Assembly: GCA_052380005.1 (NCBI GenBank)
Contig: JBQTCJ010000019.1
Direction: 5' to 3' (one strand)
DNA from: Salinarimonas sp052380005
Lineage (GTDB): Bacteria; Pseudomonadota; Alphaproteobacteria; Rhizobiales; Beijerinckiaceae
DNA length: 64,000 nt
Each line of letters starts with the position of its first letter. Within the stretch, counting starts at the first letter, position 1. Shown piece after piece: positions 1 through 8,623 of this stretch. Below the pieces are notes generated by a model. The model was not told where the DNA came from. It saw only the letters and a list, made by a program, of their open reading frames with translations, and searched no databases. The translations under genes and the position numbers were made by a program.

Positions 1-1055
1 GGGCCGGAGAGCCGCTCGGCGAGGAGCCGCCCGCCGCCGGGCGTCAGCGTGCGGTCGATCGCGGCGAGAAGCGAGCCGGCGCGCTCGCCCGAGAGCGTGC
101 GCACGAGCTCGAGGTTCGCCCGCGTCGCCGGGTCGATGGCGAGCACGCCGCCGCCGTCCTCGCGCGCCGGCGGGCGCAGCGCCGGCCGCGCGCCGATCTG
201 CGTGCGCGCCACGTAGTGCAGCACGGTCCCCGCCGCCGCGATCTCGGCGCGGCCGAAGGCGCCGAAGGCGTCGAGGGTGGCGACGCCGAACGCCTCCTCC
301 AGGCGGGCCTGCGCGGAGGCGGCGTCGAGCCCGTCGCGTGCGAGCGGGTAGAGCGGCGCGCCGATCTCGCGCCAGACGCCGGCGAGGTCCGGGTCGTCGT
401 GGAGCGAGTCGGGCAGCACGATCTCGCGCGGGTCGAGCCGTGCCAGGGTGGGGCCGAGGCCGCCGCGGGTCGTCTCCGTGACGGTGAAGGCGCCCGTCGA
501 GATGTCCACCGCGGCGACGCCGTAGGCGTAGGCGTCCTCGCTCGTCTTGCGCCGGGAGACCGCGACGAGGAGCGAGGCGCGGGCGGGCTCGAGCAGGCGC
601 TCCTCGGTGATGGTGCCGGGCGTCACGAGCCGCACCACGTCGCGGCGCACCACGGCCTTGGCGCCGCGCTTCCTCGCCTCGGCGGGGTCCTCCATCTGCT
701 CGCAGACGGCGACGCGGTGGCCGAGCGCGATCAGGCGCTGGAGGTAGTCGTCCGCGCGCTCGATCGGCACGCCGCACATCGGGATGTCCTGGCCCAGGTG
801 CTTGCCGCGCTTGGTGAGCACGATGCCGAGCGCCCGCGAGGCGATCTCCGCGTCCTCGAAGAACAGCTCGTAGAAGTCCCCCATCCGGTAGAACAGCAGG
901 CTGTCGGGGTTGGCGCCCTTGATCTCGACGTACTGCGCCATCATCGGCGTGACGCGATCCTCCCCCGCCTTCGGCGCGGCGGCGGCCCCGCGGGGAGCGG
1001 GCGGGCGCGCGGCGGAGGAGGGCGCAGGGGCCTCGAGCACGGGGTCTGTGGTCAT
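1..1055 (-). CDS. mutS: DNA mismatch repair ATPase MutS (5' part only, cut by window edge)
   Basis: MutS recognises base mismatches and small loops in new DNA and recruits MutL. About 350 N-terminal residues are present; the rest lies beyond the left edge. The mismatch-binding domain is clear: an FYRMGDFYELF stretch carries the Phe-x-Glu pair that wedges into the mismatch, followed by the connector domain (CGVPIERADDYLQRLI, VAVCEQMEDP) and the start of the lever region (SGERAGSLLAAIDRT). The start chosen (ATG at 1055) gives an Ala/Pro-rich leader of about 37 residues before MMAQYVEIK. A start at the MM pair near 944 would resemble enterobacterial MutS more closely. The gene is transcribed leftwards, in the same direction as the next two genes. 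Confidence 0.95.
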   Translation of the reverse strand, partial: MTTDPVLEAPAPSSAARPPAPRGAAAAPKAGEDRVTPMMAQYVEIKGANPDSLLFYRMGDFYELFFEDAEIASRALGIVLTKRGKHLGQDIPMCGVPIERADDYLQRLIALGHRVAVCEQMEDPAEARKRGAKAVVRRDVVRLVTPGTITEERLLEPARASLLVAVSRRKTSEDAYAYGVAAVDISTGAFTVTETTRGGLGPTLARLDPREIVLPDSLHDDPDLAGVWREIGAPLYPLARDGLDAASAQARLEEAFGVATLDAFGAFGRAEIAAAGTVLHYVARTQIGARPALRPPAREDGGGVLAIDPATRANLELVRTLSGERAGSLLAAIDRTLTPGGGRLLAERLSG

Positions 1056-1130
1056 GCCCTCCGGTTTACCAGCGCGCGACGGGGGAGGGGAGTGGCGCCC
1101 GCCCGGCGTCCACAGGCGGGACCCCGCGCC

Positions 1131-2996
1131 TCAGCGCCGGCCACGATAGCGGTAGAGCCGGAAGCCTTCGGCATCGAGGCCGCGCTCATCGAGCCGCAGG
1201 TCCGCCGGCTCGCGGCCCCGCGCGCCGGGGCCGGTGGCGTAGAGCGCCTCGACGCCCTCGGGGAGATCGGCGAGCCGCCAGGAGAGCCTGTCGTCCAGCG
1301 TGAGGGGGCCGTTCTCGACGGCGCGGGCGCGCACGTGCTCCCGGAGCGCCTCGCGCACCAGCGTCGTCGAGGTGAAGACGCTCTCGAGCCGCCCGCCGCA
1401 GAAGCGCCCGCCGCCGCCCGCGCGGTAGGTGTTCGTGGCGAGCAGGAAGACGTCGTCGTCGTGCACCGGGCGGCCCGCGAAGGCGAGATCGCGGATGCGC
1501 GTCGCGCCCGAATCGACGAGGTCGCCCTCCCGGTCGAAGCGCGCGGGCACCGTCGGGTCGATCGTGTAGGCGAGGCCCTGGATCATGTCGAAGTGGTAGG
1601 AGGGGAAGCGTGGGTCGACGAGGAGCTGCGGCCCGCGCGCCCGCGGGTCGATCGTGGCGAACAGGCCGGCTGCCCGCTCCAGCCACAGCACGATCTCGGC
1701 GCCGGTCACGCGCACGGCGCAGACGGCGTTCGGGTAGGGATAGAGCGCCGCGAGGTCGCGCATGGCGAGCGGGCCGCGCGCGATGTCCGTGTAGCCGCGC
1801 GGCCCGTTGCGCCCGCCCGCGAGGAAGGGCGCGGCGGCGGCGAGCAGCGGCAGCTCGGCGAGCGCCGTCCCGGCGACGGCGCGGCGCACGAAGGCGGCCT
1901 GCGCGGCGCAGAGCAGGGCGAGGTCGCCGTCGTCGCCGAGCATGGTGAAGTAGGTGTCGATCGGCTGCTTCGTCTCCCCGACCGGCCGGCGCGCGTGGGC
2001 GAGCGTGCGGTCATGGACGTCCGCCGTCAGCCGCAGAATCGTCGCGGCCGCAGGCGGCGGCGGATCGGGGAGCGGCGGGACCGGGCGGGCCTCGCACACC
2101 GCTTCGACCACCCGCATGCCGCCGCCCGCCTCGTCTTCGGCGACGAGATCGAGGTCGACGATGCCGAGATGCGAGCCGTAGAAGCCCGGCATCACCGCCG
2201 GCACGCCGGCGAGCCGGCCGCGCGTCGCGTCCACCTCCGGGATGTGGGCGAAGTCGCGCCCGCCGGGAAAGACCCGGTGCAGGTGGCCGCAGACGATCGC
2301 GTCGATCCCCGGTACGTCCTGCGCGACGAACAGCGCCGCGTTCTCCTCGCCGCCCTCGCGCGGGCCCTCGGCGATGCCGGAATGGCAGAGCACGACGACG
2401 AGGTCCGCGCCCGCCGCGCGCATCGCGGGCACCGCGCGGGCGAGGGCGTCGACCATGTCCTCGACCGCGAGAGCGTCGCCGAGGAGCGCCTTGTCCCACA
2501 TCAGGATCTGCGGCGGCAGCACGCCGGTGACGCCGATCCGCAGCGCCCGCGGGAGGCCGGGCACGGTGCGCTCGAGGAGGACGAAGGGCGGGAAGAGGGG
2601 CGAGCCGTCCCGGCGGGCGACGTTGGCGCACACGGTCGGGAAGGGGGCGCCGCCATAGGCCGCCTCCATGAAGGGCAGGCCGTAGTTGAACTCGTGATTG
2701 CCCGGCGTCGCCGCGTCGCAGCCGAGCGCCGCCAGGCCCGCGATCATTGGATGCGTCTCGCCGGGCGCGAGCCCGGACGCCCCGACGAGGTCGCCCAGCG
2801 CCGCCCCTTGCAGCAGGTCGCCGTTGTCCACGAGGAGCACCGCCGCGCCCGCCGCCTCGGCCTCCGCCCGGGCCGCGGCGATGGCCGCGCCGGCGGCCAC
2901 GAGGCCGTGGCGCGGATCGGGGCGGTCGGCGAGATAGTCCCAGGGCCGGGCGTGGGCGTGCAGGTCCGAGGTGGCGATCAGCCGGAGGCGGGGCAT
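1131..2996 (-). CDS. cpdB: CpdB-like 2',3'-cyclic-nucleotide phosphodiesterase / 5'-nucleotidase family protein
   Basis: A 621-residue metallophosphoesterase with a C-terminal nucleotide-binding domain, the architecture of CpdB/UshA enzymes that hydrolyse 2',3'-cyclic nucleotides and nucleoside monophosphates. Metal-binding motifs are in order: SDLHAH (10-15), NGDLLQG, GNHEFNYG, CHSG and GHLHRVFPGG. The C-terminal part has the family RIRDLAFAG and NTYRAGGGG stretches that form the substrate pocket. Known CpdB/UshA proteins are periplasmic, but this one begins MPRLRLIATSDLH with no signal peptide, so it appears cytoplasmic as read. Only 9 bp separate it from the upstream dGTPase gene, suggesting a nucleotide-turnover operon. 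The family call is firm; the substrate is inferred. Confidence 0.88.
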   Translation of the reverse strand: MPRLRLIATSDLHAHARPWDYLADRPDPRHGLVAAGAAIAAARAEAEAAGAAVLLVDNGDLLQGAALGDLVGASGLAPGETHPMIAGLAALGCDAATPGNHEFNYGLPFMEAAYGGAPFPTVCANVARRDGSPLFPPFVLLERTVPGLPRALRIGVTGVLPPQILMWDKALLGDALAVEDMVDALARAVPAMRAAGADLVVVLCHSGIAEGPREGGEENAALFVAQDVPGIDAIVCGHLHRVFPGGRDFAHIPEVDATRGRLAGVPAVMPGFYGSHLGIVDLDLVAEDEAGGGMRVVEAVCEARPVPPLPDPPPPAAATILRLTADVHDRTLAHARRPVGETKQPIDTYFTMLGDDGDLALLCAAQAAFVRRAVAGTALAELPLLAAAAPFLAGGRNGPRGYTDIARGPLAMRDLAALYPYPNAVCAVRVTGAEIVLWLERAAGLFATIDPRARGPQLLVDPRFPSYHFDMIQGLAYTIDPTVPARFDREGDLVDSGATRIRDLAFAGRPVHDDDVFLLATNTYRAGGGGRFCGGRLESVFTSTTLVREALREHVRARAVENGPLTLDDRLSWRLADLPEGVEALYATGPGARGREPADLRLDERGLDAEGFRLYRYRGRR

Positions 2997-3005
2997 CGGC
3001 CGCGC

Positions 3006-4220
3006 TCACCCGAGCTTCAGGTCGGGCGTGCCGCCGCACAGCGTGCGGTGGACACCGAGCGCGTAGCCGTCGGTCATGCCGGCGATGTAGTCGGCGACCC
3101 GCCTCGCGATACGCCCGGCGTCGGCGCCGGCGAGGCCGGCGCGCCATTCCTCGGGCATGGCGTCCGGCTCGGCGGTGAAGCGGGCGAAGAGGTCGCGCAC
3201 GATCCGGTCGGCGTCGGTGCGCACCGCCTTCACCTTCGGATGGCGGTACATGTTGGGGTAGAGGTAGCCCTTGATCGCCCGGTCCGCCTCCGCCATCGCC
3301 GGCGAGAAGCCGACCAGCGTGCGCCCGGCGCGGCGCACGTCGTCCGCGCAGGCCGGCGCGGCCGCGGCGAGGCGGGCCTCGCTCTCGCGGATGACGTCCT
3401 CGACGAGGCGGGTGATCACCCGGCGCACGAGCTCGTGGATGCGCCGGGGCGTCTCCAGGCCCGGGTAGCGGGCGTCGACCTCGGCGAGGAGGTCGGCGAG
3501 GAGCGGCACGGCGCGCAGATCCTCCAGGCGAAACAGCCCGGCGCGCAGGCCGTCGTCGATGTCGTGGGCGTCGTAGGCGATGTCGTCGGCGATCGCCGCC
3601 GCCTGCGCCTCGCCCGAGGCGTGGGTCGCGAGGTCGAGGCCGAACTCGGCGTCGAACTCGAGGATCGCGCCGGGCACGCCGTGGGCGGCGTAGCGCTCCC
3701 GCGGCCGGCCGTCCGCGTCGACGAGGGGGCCGTTGTGCTTGACGAGCCCCTCCAGCGTCTCCCAGGTGAGGTCGAGCCCGTCGTGCTCGGCGTAGCGCCG
3801 CTCGAGCCGCGTGACGATGCGCAGCGCCTGGGCGTTGTGGTCGAAGCCGCCGTGCGCCGCCATCAATGCGTCGAGCGCGTCCTCGCCGGTATGGCCGAAG
3901 GGCGTGTGGCCGAGGTCGTGGGAGAGCGCCAGCGCCTCGGCGAGATCCTCGTCGAGCCCCAGCGAGCGGGCGATGGCGCGGGCGATCTGCGAGACCTCGA
4001 TCGTGTGGGTCAGGCGCGTGCGGAAGTGGTCGCCCTCGTGGAAGACGAAGACCTGCGTCTTGTGCTTGAGGCGCCGGAAGGCGGAGGAATGGATGATCCG
4101 GTCGCGGTCGCGCTGGAACTCCGAGCGCGTCGGCGACGCGCTCGCGCCGTGCTGCCGGCCGCGGCTCGCGCCCGGATCGCAGGCATAGGGAGCGCGCCAT
4201 CTCTCGCCGCCCGAGCGCAT
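3006..4220 (-). CDS. dgt: Deoxyguanosinetriphosphate triphosphohydrolase-like protein (HD domain)
   Basis: A 404-residue HD-superfamily dNTP triphosphohydrolase that splits dGTP (or other dNTPs) into deoxynucleoside and tripolyphosphate. The signature RDRDRIIHSSAFRRLKHKTQV is at about 38-57. Metal ligands are seen as RTRLTHTIEV (His72) and SHDLGHTPFGH (His101-Asp102), with DDIAYDAHDIDDG supplying the distal aspartate. The length suits the shorter bacterial dGTPase-like group (about 400 residues) rather than E. coli Dgt. It is divergent from erpA with 80 bp between starts, so both probably use promoters in that gap. The pairing with erpA on opposite strands is, from memory, common in alphaproteobacteria. 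Confidence 0.93.
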   Translation of the reverse strand: MRSGGERWRAPYACDPGASRGRQHGASASPTRSEFQRDRDRIIHSSAFRRLKHKTQVFVFHEGDHFRTRLTHTIEVSQIARAIARSLGLDEDLAEALALSHDLGHTPFGHTGEDALDALMAAHGGFDHNAQALRIVTRLERRYAEHDGLDLTWETLEGLVKHNGPLVDADGRPRERYAAHGVPGAILEFDAEFGLDLATHASGEAQAAAIADDIAYDAHDIDDGLRAGLFRLEDLRAVPLLADLLAEVDARYPGLETPRRIHELVRRVITRLVEDVIRESEARLAAAAPACADDVRRAGRTLVGFSPAMAEADRAIKGYLYPNMYRHPKVKAVRTDADRIVRDLFARFTAEPDAMPEEWRAGLAGADAGRIARRVADYIAGMTDGYALGVHRTLCGGTPDLKLG

Positions 4221-4300
4221 GACCTCTCCCCGTTGCGGACCGACCGTGCGAGGCTTACATTCCGGGGAACCGATTTGGCAAGGTCGAGGACGAGGAACCC

Positions 4301-4627
4301 ATGCCCGGTATCGAGCTGACGCAGCGTGCGGCCGAGCGCATCGCCGAGATCATGAAGGGCGAGCCGGAAGGCTCGATGCTGCGGATCTCCGTCCAGGGCG
4401 GCGGCTGCTCCGGCTTCCAGTATGCCTTCGACGTCGATGCGGCGCGCCAGGAGGACGACATCCTCGTCGAGCGGGACGGGGCGGGCGTGCTGATCGACGA
4501 GATGTCGCTCCAGTACATGGATGGCGCGGTCATCGACTTCGTCGACGACCTGATCGGCCAATCCTTCAAGATCGAGAACCCCCAGGCCCAGGCGAGCTGC
4601 GGCTGCGGCGTGAGCTTCACGATATGA
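4301..4627 (+). CDS. erpA: Iron-sulfur cluster insertion protein ErpA (A-type carrier)
   Basis: A 108-residue A-type Fe-S carrier of the HesB/IscA/ErpA family, which passes [Fe-S] clusters to apoproteins. The three cluster-binding cysteines are present: Cys36 in GGGCSGFQY, and Cys100 and Cys102 in the C-terminal SCGCGVSF motif. Length and the MQYMDGAVIDFVDD-like core are typical. I favour ErpA over IscA because the divergent dgt neighbour is the usual ErpA context in this group. The stop codon overlaps the ATG of the next small gene (ATGA), implying translational coupling with the toxin pair downstream. Confidence 0.93.
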   Translation: MPGIELTQRAAERIAEIMKGEPEGSMLRISVQGGGCSGFQYAFDVDAARQEDDILVERDGAGVLIDEMSLQYMDGAVIDFVDDLIGQSFKIENPQAQASCGCGVSFTI

Positions 4628-4797
4628 GGAAGCGCGCGACGAGCCGGCAGAGCGACGCCAAGCGGATCGAAGAGCGCGCCGGGCACTCGGCGGTCCGCGA
4701 GAGGTCGCCGGAGCACGAGACGGGGTCCGAGTACGACGAATTGATCCGACGGGCAATGGAGCGGTTCCCGAAGATCCGGGCGCGCCTTGCCGAATGA
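4624..4797 (+). CDS. Small basic/acidic protein, candidate antitoxin for the Doc-like toxin
   Basis: A 57-residue protein I do not recognise as any named antitoxin family. It starts at an ATG that overlaps the erpA stop. The N-terminal half is basic (MRKRATSRQSDAKRIEERAG) and the C-terminal half has an amphipathic pattern (SEYDELIRRAMERFPKIRARLAE), similar in style to the toxin-wrapping tails of Phd-type antitoxins. It overlaps the next gene by 11 bp. Size, overlap and position before a Doc-like protein support an antitoxin role, but that is inference. No ribbon-helix-helix or AbrB motif is visible. Confidence 0.65.
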   Translation: MRKRATSRQSDAKRIEERAGHSAVRERSPEHETGSEYDELIRRAMERFPKIRARLAE

Positions 4798-5200
4798 CCG
4801 CGAGCCGGTCTGGCTTCCGGCCGAGGTGGTGGTCGCCATAGCTCGGGCGGAAGTCGTCGCGACGGGAGAAAGCTTCGCGCTGCTTCGTCCGGCTCTGCTG
4901 GAAAGTGCTCTGGCGCGGCCGCGAAATCTCTTCCATTTGGGCGGCGTTCGCGACCTCGTGCATCTCGGGGTGGCTCTTCTTCTTGCGATCGCACGCAATC
5001 ATCTCTTCGAGCAGGGAAACAAGCGTGCGGCCTTCGTCGCGAGCATCGTCTTCCTGGAGAGGAACCTCTGCCGGGTCGACCTGCCGGACGACGAGCGGAT
5101 CGCGGACGACATCGTGGCCGTCCTCGTCGTCCGCGCCGAGGAGGCGGATCTCGTGCCCAGGCTGCGGCCCTTCGTGACGACGTGGCCCCCGAACGCGTGA
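4787..5200 (+). CDS. doc: Doc-like (death-on-curing, Fic-fold) toxin
   Basis: A 137-residue Fic/Doc protein. Doc enzymes phosphorylate EF-Tu and stop translation; the relatives AMPylate targets. Family landmarks are RPALLESALARPRNLF (34-49) and the active-site loop NHLFEQGNKRAAF (71-83), with His72, Lys79 and Arg80. In P1 Doc the loop is HxFxDxNKR; here the acidic Mg-binding residue is replaced by Gln76, which could weaken or change catalysis. The start is a TTG at 4787 inside the preceding gene; no better in-frame start with a ribosome site is seen upstream. It forms a three-gene run with erpA and the 57-residue protein, and is convergent with the TRAP permease. Confidence 0.85.
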   Translation: MPNDREPVWLPAEVVVAIARAEVVATGESFALLRPALLESALARPRNLFHLGGVRDLVHLGVALLLAIARNHLFEQGNKRAAFVASIVFLERNLCRVDLPDDERIADDIVAVLVVRAEEADLVPRLRPFVTTWPPNA

Positions 5201-5241
5201 CGCGGCACGGCAACCCCGCCCCTGATCCGTTACGCGGATCG

Positions 5242-5264
5242 CCCCCGCCCCGACGGGGCGGGGG
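5242..5264. terminator. GC-rich hairpin between convergent genes
   Basis: Perfect 10-bp stem CCCCCGCCCC / GGGGCGGGGG with a 3-base loop, lying between the stop of the Doc-like gene (5200) and the stop of the TRAP permease (5268). There is no clear T-run, so it is a structural, possibly bidirectional, terminator candidate. Confidence 0.6.
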
Positions 5265-5267
5265 GGC

Positions 5268-7508
5268 TCAGTCCGCGCCGCGCACGGGGATCGTCGCCGG
5301 GCCGTCGGCGCGGGGGCGCAGAACCTTCTGAATTGCGAAGATCGCGGCCGCGAGGCCCACCCCGATGGCGTCCGTGAGGAGCCCGCCCTCGATCATGAAC
5401 AAGGCGGCGACCGCGAGCAGCACCCGCATGTACCAGGGCGCCCGGCCGCCGAGGAACCAGCCCTGGACGGCCGCCGAGAGCAGGAACACGCCGACCACCG
5501 CCGTCGCCAGCGCGCGCACGATCTCGATCGTGCCGCCGTCCATCAGGAGCGCGCTGTTGTAGAAGAACATGAACGGCACGATGAAGGCGGCGATGCCGAT
5601 CTTGAAGGAGGCGACGGACGTCTCCATCGCGTTGGCGCCCGAGATGCCGGCCGCGGCGTAGGAGGCGAGCGCCACCGGCGGCGTGATCGCGGACACGACG
5701 GCGAAGTAGAACACGAAGAAGTGCGCCGTGAGGAGCGGGACGCCGAGCTGGACGAGGCCCGGCGCGACCACCGAGGCCGCGACCGCGTAGGCCGCCGTGG
5801 TCGGCATGCCCATGCCGAGCAGGATCGCGATGAGCATCGCGAAGACCATGGCGAGCAGCTGCGAGGCCTCCGCCAGCCCGAGCAGCAGGGAGGAGAAGCG
5901 CGCGCCGACGCCCGTGAGCGAGATCACGCCGACGATGATGCCGGCGCAGGCGCACACGACGATGATCTGGATCGACATGATGCCGGCGAGCTCGAGCGCC
6001 TTGACGATCGAGCGCAGGCCCATCCGGTAGGGCGTGAGCCAGCTCACCATCGCCGCCGCGGCGGTCGCGAGCGTGCCGGCGCGGATGACCGAGTAGCCCA
6101 TGAACAGCGCCGCGATCAGGATGACGATCGGGATGAACAGGAACACCCGCTTGAGCATGGCGGGCAGCTTGGGCAGCTCGTCGTCGCGCATGCCGCGCAT
6201 GCCGAGCTTCGCCGCCTCGAAGTCCACCATGAAGTAGATCGAGGCGAAGTAGAGGATCGCCGGGATGATCGCCGCGAACGCGATCTCGGTGTAGGGGATG
6301 CCCGTCACCTCGGCCATGATGAAGGCGCCCGCACCCATGATGGGGGGCATGATCTGTCCGCCGGTGGAGGCCGCGGCCTCGATCGCGCCGGCGGTCTTCT
6401 TGTGGTACCCGACCTTCTTCATCAGGGGGATCGTCAGCGAGCCCGTGGCGACGACGTTGCCGGCCGACGTGCCGTTGATCATGCCCATGAGCCCGGAGGC
6501 GAAGACCGCGACCTTCGCCGGCCCGCCGCGGGAGCGTCCCGCCAGCGCGAAGGCGAAGTTGACGAAGTAGTCGCCCACCTTCGAGGCCTGCAGGAAGGCC
6601 GCGAAGATGATGAACAGGATGATGTAGGTCGAGGACACCGCGGTGGTCGGCCCGAGGATGCCGACGTCGGTGTAGATCTGGCTGAAGAAGCGCTGCCAGG
6701 TCACCCGAGGCGCCTCGAGGAAGCCCGGCAGCCAGGGCGCGACGAAGACGTAGGCCAGGAAGACGAAGGCGATCACGACGAGCGCCATGCCGGCGACACG
6801 GCGCGTCAGCTCGAGGATGAGGAGCGTTCCGGCCACCGCTGCGAGCGACATCCCGATCGGCGCGAAGGGCGTGCCGGTCGAGTTGCGCATCAGCGTGCCG
6901 AAGATCGTGATCAGGTAGGCCGCGACCGCGAAGCCGCATACGGCGAGAACGAGGTCGGGGGCGGCCGTCTGCGACCTGTCGCGCCGGTGGATCCAGGAGA
7001 GCACGATCGCGCCGACGGTGGCGAACAGGAGCGGCGCGCCGTACAGCCATGTCTCGCGGAACCGGATCACAGGATCGATCCCATTCCACATCACGCCGCC
7101 GGAGATCAGGGTGGCGAACCAGAACGCGACGGCGAGCGCGAACACCGCCGGGAGCATGAGCGCCCAGCCGACCATCTCCAGCGCGCGCGTCTCCCGCCGG
7201 TCTGCACCGGCGAAGGCGGCGCCGGCGAACATGACGAAGCCGAGGGCGAGCGCGCCCGCAACGTGGACGATGCGGAAGTTCCAGGTCTCCATCGGCAGCC
7301 GGGGCAGGAACGGGATGGAGATCCCTGTCCAGCGCATGATCGACAGGCCGTTGAGCGCCGCGATGTGGAAGCCCGCGTAGATCGCCGCGAGCGCGGCGAC
7401 GACCAGATAGAGCCGCGGCCCGAACAGGCGGCGGTTGCTCTCGACCGGTTCCTCGTCGACGCCCTCCGCCAGGATGAGGGTGTCGTCCGCCTTCGTCTCG
7501 TCCACCAT
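5268..7508 (-). CDS. TRAP transporter fused permease (DctQM-type, TAXI family)
   Basis: A 746-residue integral membrane protein of the TRAP 4TM/12TM fusion type, in which the small (DctQ) and large (DctM) subunits are one chain. It imports an organic solute using an ion gradient and a periplasmic binding protein. Visible landmarks include the large-subunit stretches GRSRGGPAKVAVFASGLMG, NGTSAGNVVATGSLTIPLMK and EAAASTGGQIMPPIMGAGAF, which are conserved in the TAXI-associated M domain. A long hydrophilic N-terminus (1-30) precedes the first membrane segment. It follows the binding-protein gene in the same direction. The substrate cannot be read from sequence; TAXI systems with known substrates often take glutamate or other carboxylates. 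Confidence 0.93.
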   Translation of the reverse strand: MVDETKADDTLILAEGVDEEPVESNRRLFGPRLYLVVAALAAIYAGFHIAALNGLSIMRWTGISIPFLPRLPMETWNFRIVHVAGALALGFVMFAGAAFAGADRRETRALEMVGWALMLPAVFALAVAFWFATLISGGVMWNGIDPVIRFRETWLYGAPLLFATVGAIVLSWIHRRDRSQTAAPDLVLAVCGFAVAAYLITIFGTLMRNSTGTPFAPIGMSLAAVAGTLLILELTRRVAGMALVVIAFVFLAYVFVAPWLPGFLEAPRVTWQRFFSQIYTDVGILGPTTAVSSTYIILFIIFAAFLQASKVGDYFVNFAFALAGRSRGGPAKVAVFASGLMGMINGTSAGNVVATGSLTIPLMKKVGYHKKTAGAIEAAASTGGQIMPPIMGAGAFIMAEVTGIPYTEIAFAAIIPAILYFASIYFMVDFEAAKLGMRGMRDDELPKLPAMLKRVFLFIPIVILIAALFMGYSVIRAGTLATAAAAMVSWLTPYRMGLRSIVKALELAGIMSIQIIVVCACAGIIVGVISLTGVGARFSSLLLGLAEASQLLAMVFAMLIAILLGMGMPTTAAYAVAASVVAPGLVQLGVPLLTAHFFVFYFAVVSAITPPVALASYAAAGISGANAMETSVASFKIGIAAFIVPFMFFYNSALLMDGGTIEIVRALATAVVGVFLLSAAVQGWFLGGRAPWYMRVLLAVAALFMIEGGLLTDAIGVGLAAAIFAIQKVLRPRADGPATIPVRGAD

Positions 7509-7583
7509 GGCGCGTCCCCGATGCGGCGCCGGGCCCGAGGCCGCGCGCGCACGTCAACCTTGCTCGTCGTGGTCCACCCGGGT

Positions 7584-7609
7584 GCCGCCCGCGACGCGGC
7601 GCGGGCGGC
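7584..7609. other. Intercistronic hairpin between binding-protein and permease genes
   Basis: A perfect 9-bp stem (GCCGCCCGC / GCGGGCGGC) with an 8-base loop in the 134-bp gap between the two TRAP genes. Hairpins at this place in transporter operons often stabilise the binding-protein message or reduce downstream expression. That role is inferred; the structure is read directly. Confidence 0.45.
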
Positions 7610-7642
7610 GGTCTTCGGCCCTCGGCGGGCCTCCGGCGAGGA

Positions 7643-8623
7643 TCAGCCGCCGTGGATCATGTCGTCCGGGATCGAGGCGCCGTTCTCGTTGAACCAGCGC
7701 GCAGCGCCCGGATGCCAGGGCAGGACGTTGTTCTTGTCCCAGTTCTCGACCGTCGTCGTCTCGGCGGAGCGATGGATGTTCACCATGCGCGCGTTGTCCG
7801 ACATGACGACCTCGGTCGCGGCGTAGACGAAGTCCTCCGGCAGGTCGCAGTTGGCGACCGCGAAGTTCCACATCGAGACCGCGCGGGCGGGGGCGTCGAG
7901 CGTCGTGTAGGTGTCGGCCGGGATGTCGAAGCCCGCCACCGGGAACGCGTCGACGATCTGCTGCTGCTCCTCCTCGGTGAACTCGATGATGTTCACGTCG
8001 GTCTGGACCTCGAGCTGGCTCACCGCGGGCACCGGCACGCCGGCGGCGAAGGCGATCACGTCGAGGAGCCCGTCCTGGAGCTGGCCGCCGAGATCGTCCC
8101 AGCCGCCGTTGCGGCGCTCGAAGTTCACGCCGAGCGCCTCGAGCATCGCCGGGAAGTAGGTGTCCGAGGTCGAGCCGGCCGGGCCGAAGCCGATGCGCGC
8201 ACCGTCCGGGATGTCCGAGATCGACCCGATGCCCGAGGACGAGAGCGTCGTGATCGAGAACGGGGTCTCGTACATCGGGAACATGGCGCAGACGTTGTCC
8301 ATCGCGAGGCCCGGGGCGATCGGGTTCGTGCCCTCGAGCGACTCGCGCGCCGGGCCGAGCGTGGTGAGCCCGAACGCGGCCTCGCCGGTGTGGACGAGCG
8401 CCATGTTCTGCATCGGTCCGCCGGTGACCTCGGCCGCGCCGGACACGCCGAGCTCCTCGGAGATCAGGTTGGCGACGCCCGAGCCGTAGACGAAGAAGGT
8501 GCCGCCCTGGGAGGCGGTGCCCATCGTGAAGCTGGACGGCCAGTTCGAGCGGTCCTGTGCCGAGGCGGCGCCGGCGGTCAGCGCGAGCGCGGCCACGGTG
8601 CAGACGAGATGAGACGGCTTCAT
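7643..8623 (-). CDS. TAXI-family TRAP transporter solute-binding protein
   Basis: A 326-residue periplasmic binding protein. The start at 8623 (MKPSHLVCTVAALALTAGAASAQD) gives a normal Sec signal peptide cut after ASA, and an AAGGAGAGG-type ribosome site lies just upstream. The mature protein has TAXI features: FTMGTASQGGTFFVYGSGVANLI near the N-terminus, QNMALVHTGEAAFGLTT, and IGFGPAGSTSDTYFPAMLEALG in the second lobe. It is the first gene of the operon with the fused permease. Nothing nearby fixes the ligand. Confidence 0.93.
   Translation of the reverse strand: MKPSHLVCTVAALALTAGAASAQDRSNWPSSFTMGTASQGGTFFVYGSGVANLISEELGVSGAAEVTGGPMQNMALVHTGEAAFGLTTLGPARESLEGTNPIAPGLAMDNVCAMFPMYETPFSITTLSSSGIGSISDIPDGARIGFGPAGSTSDTYFPAMLEALGVNFERRNGGWDDLGGQLQDGLLDVIAFAAGVPVPAVSQLEVQTDVNIIEFTEEEQQQIVDAFPVAGFDIPADTYTTLDAPARAVSMWNFAVANCDLPEDFVYAATEVVMSDNARMVNIHRSAETTTVENWDKNNVLPWHPGAARWFNENGASIPDDMIHGG

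Noticed and set aside
216..4319. A 1,367-codon open frame on the plus strand, antisense to mutS, cpdB and dgt
   Set aside because: Composition is Arg/Gly/Ala/Glu/His-rich without motifs, while the minus-strand frames give clear families. Typical of very high GC DNA.
5721..7826. A 701-codon plus-strand frame opposite the TRAP permease
   Set aside because: Low-complexity Asp/Arg/His repeats and a real transporter on the other strand.
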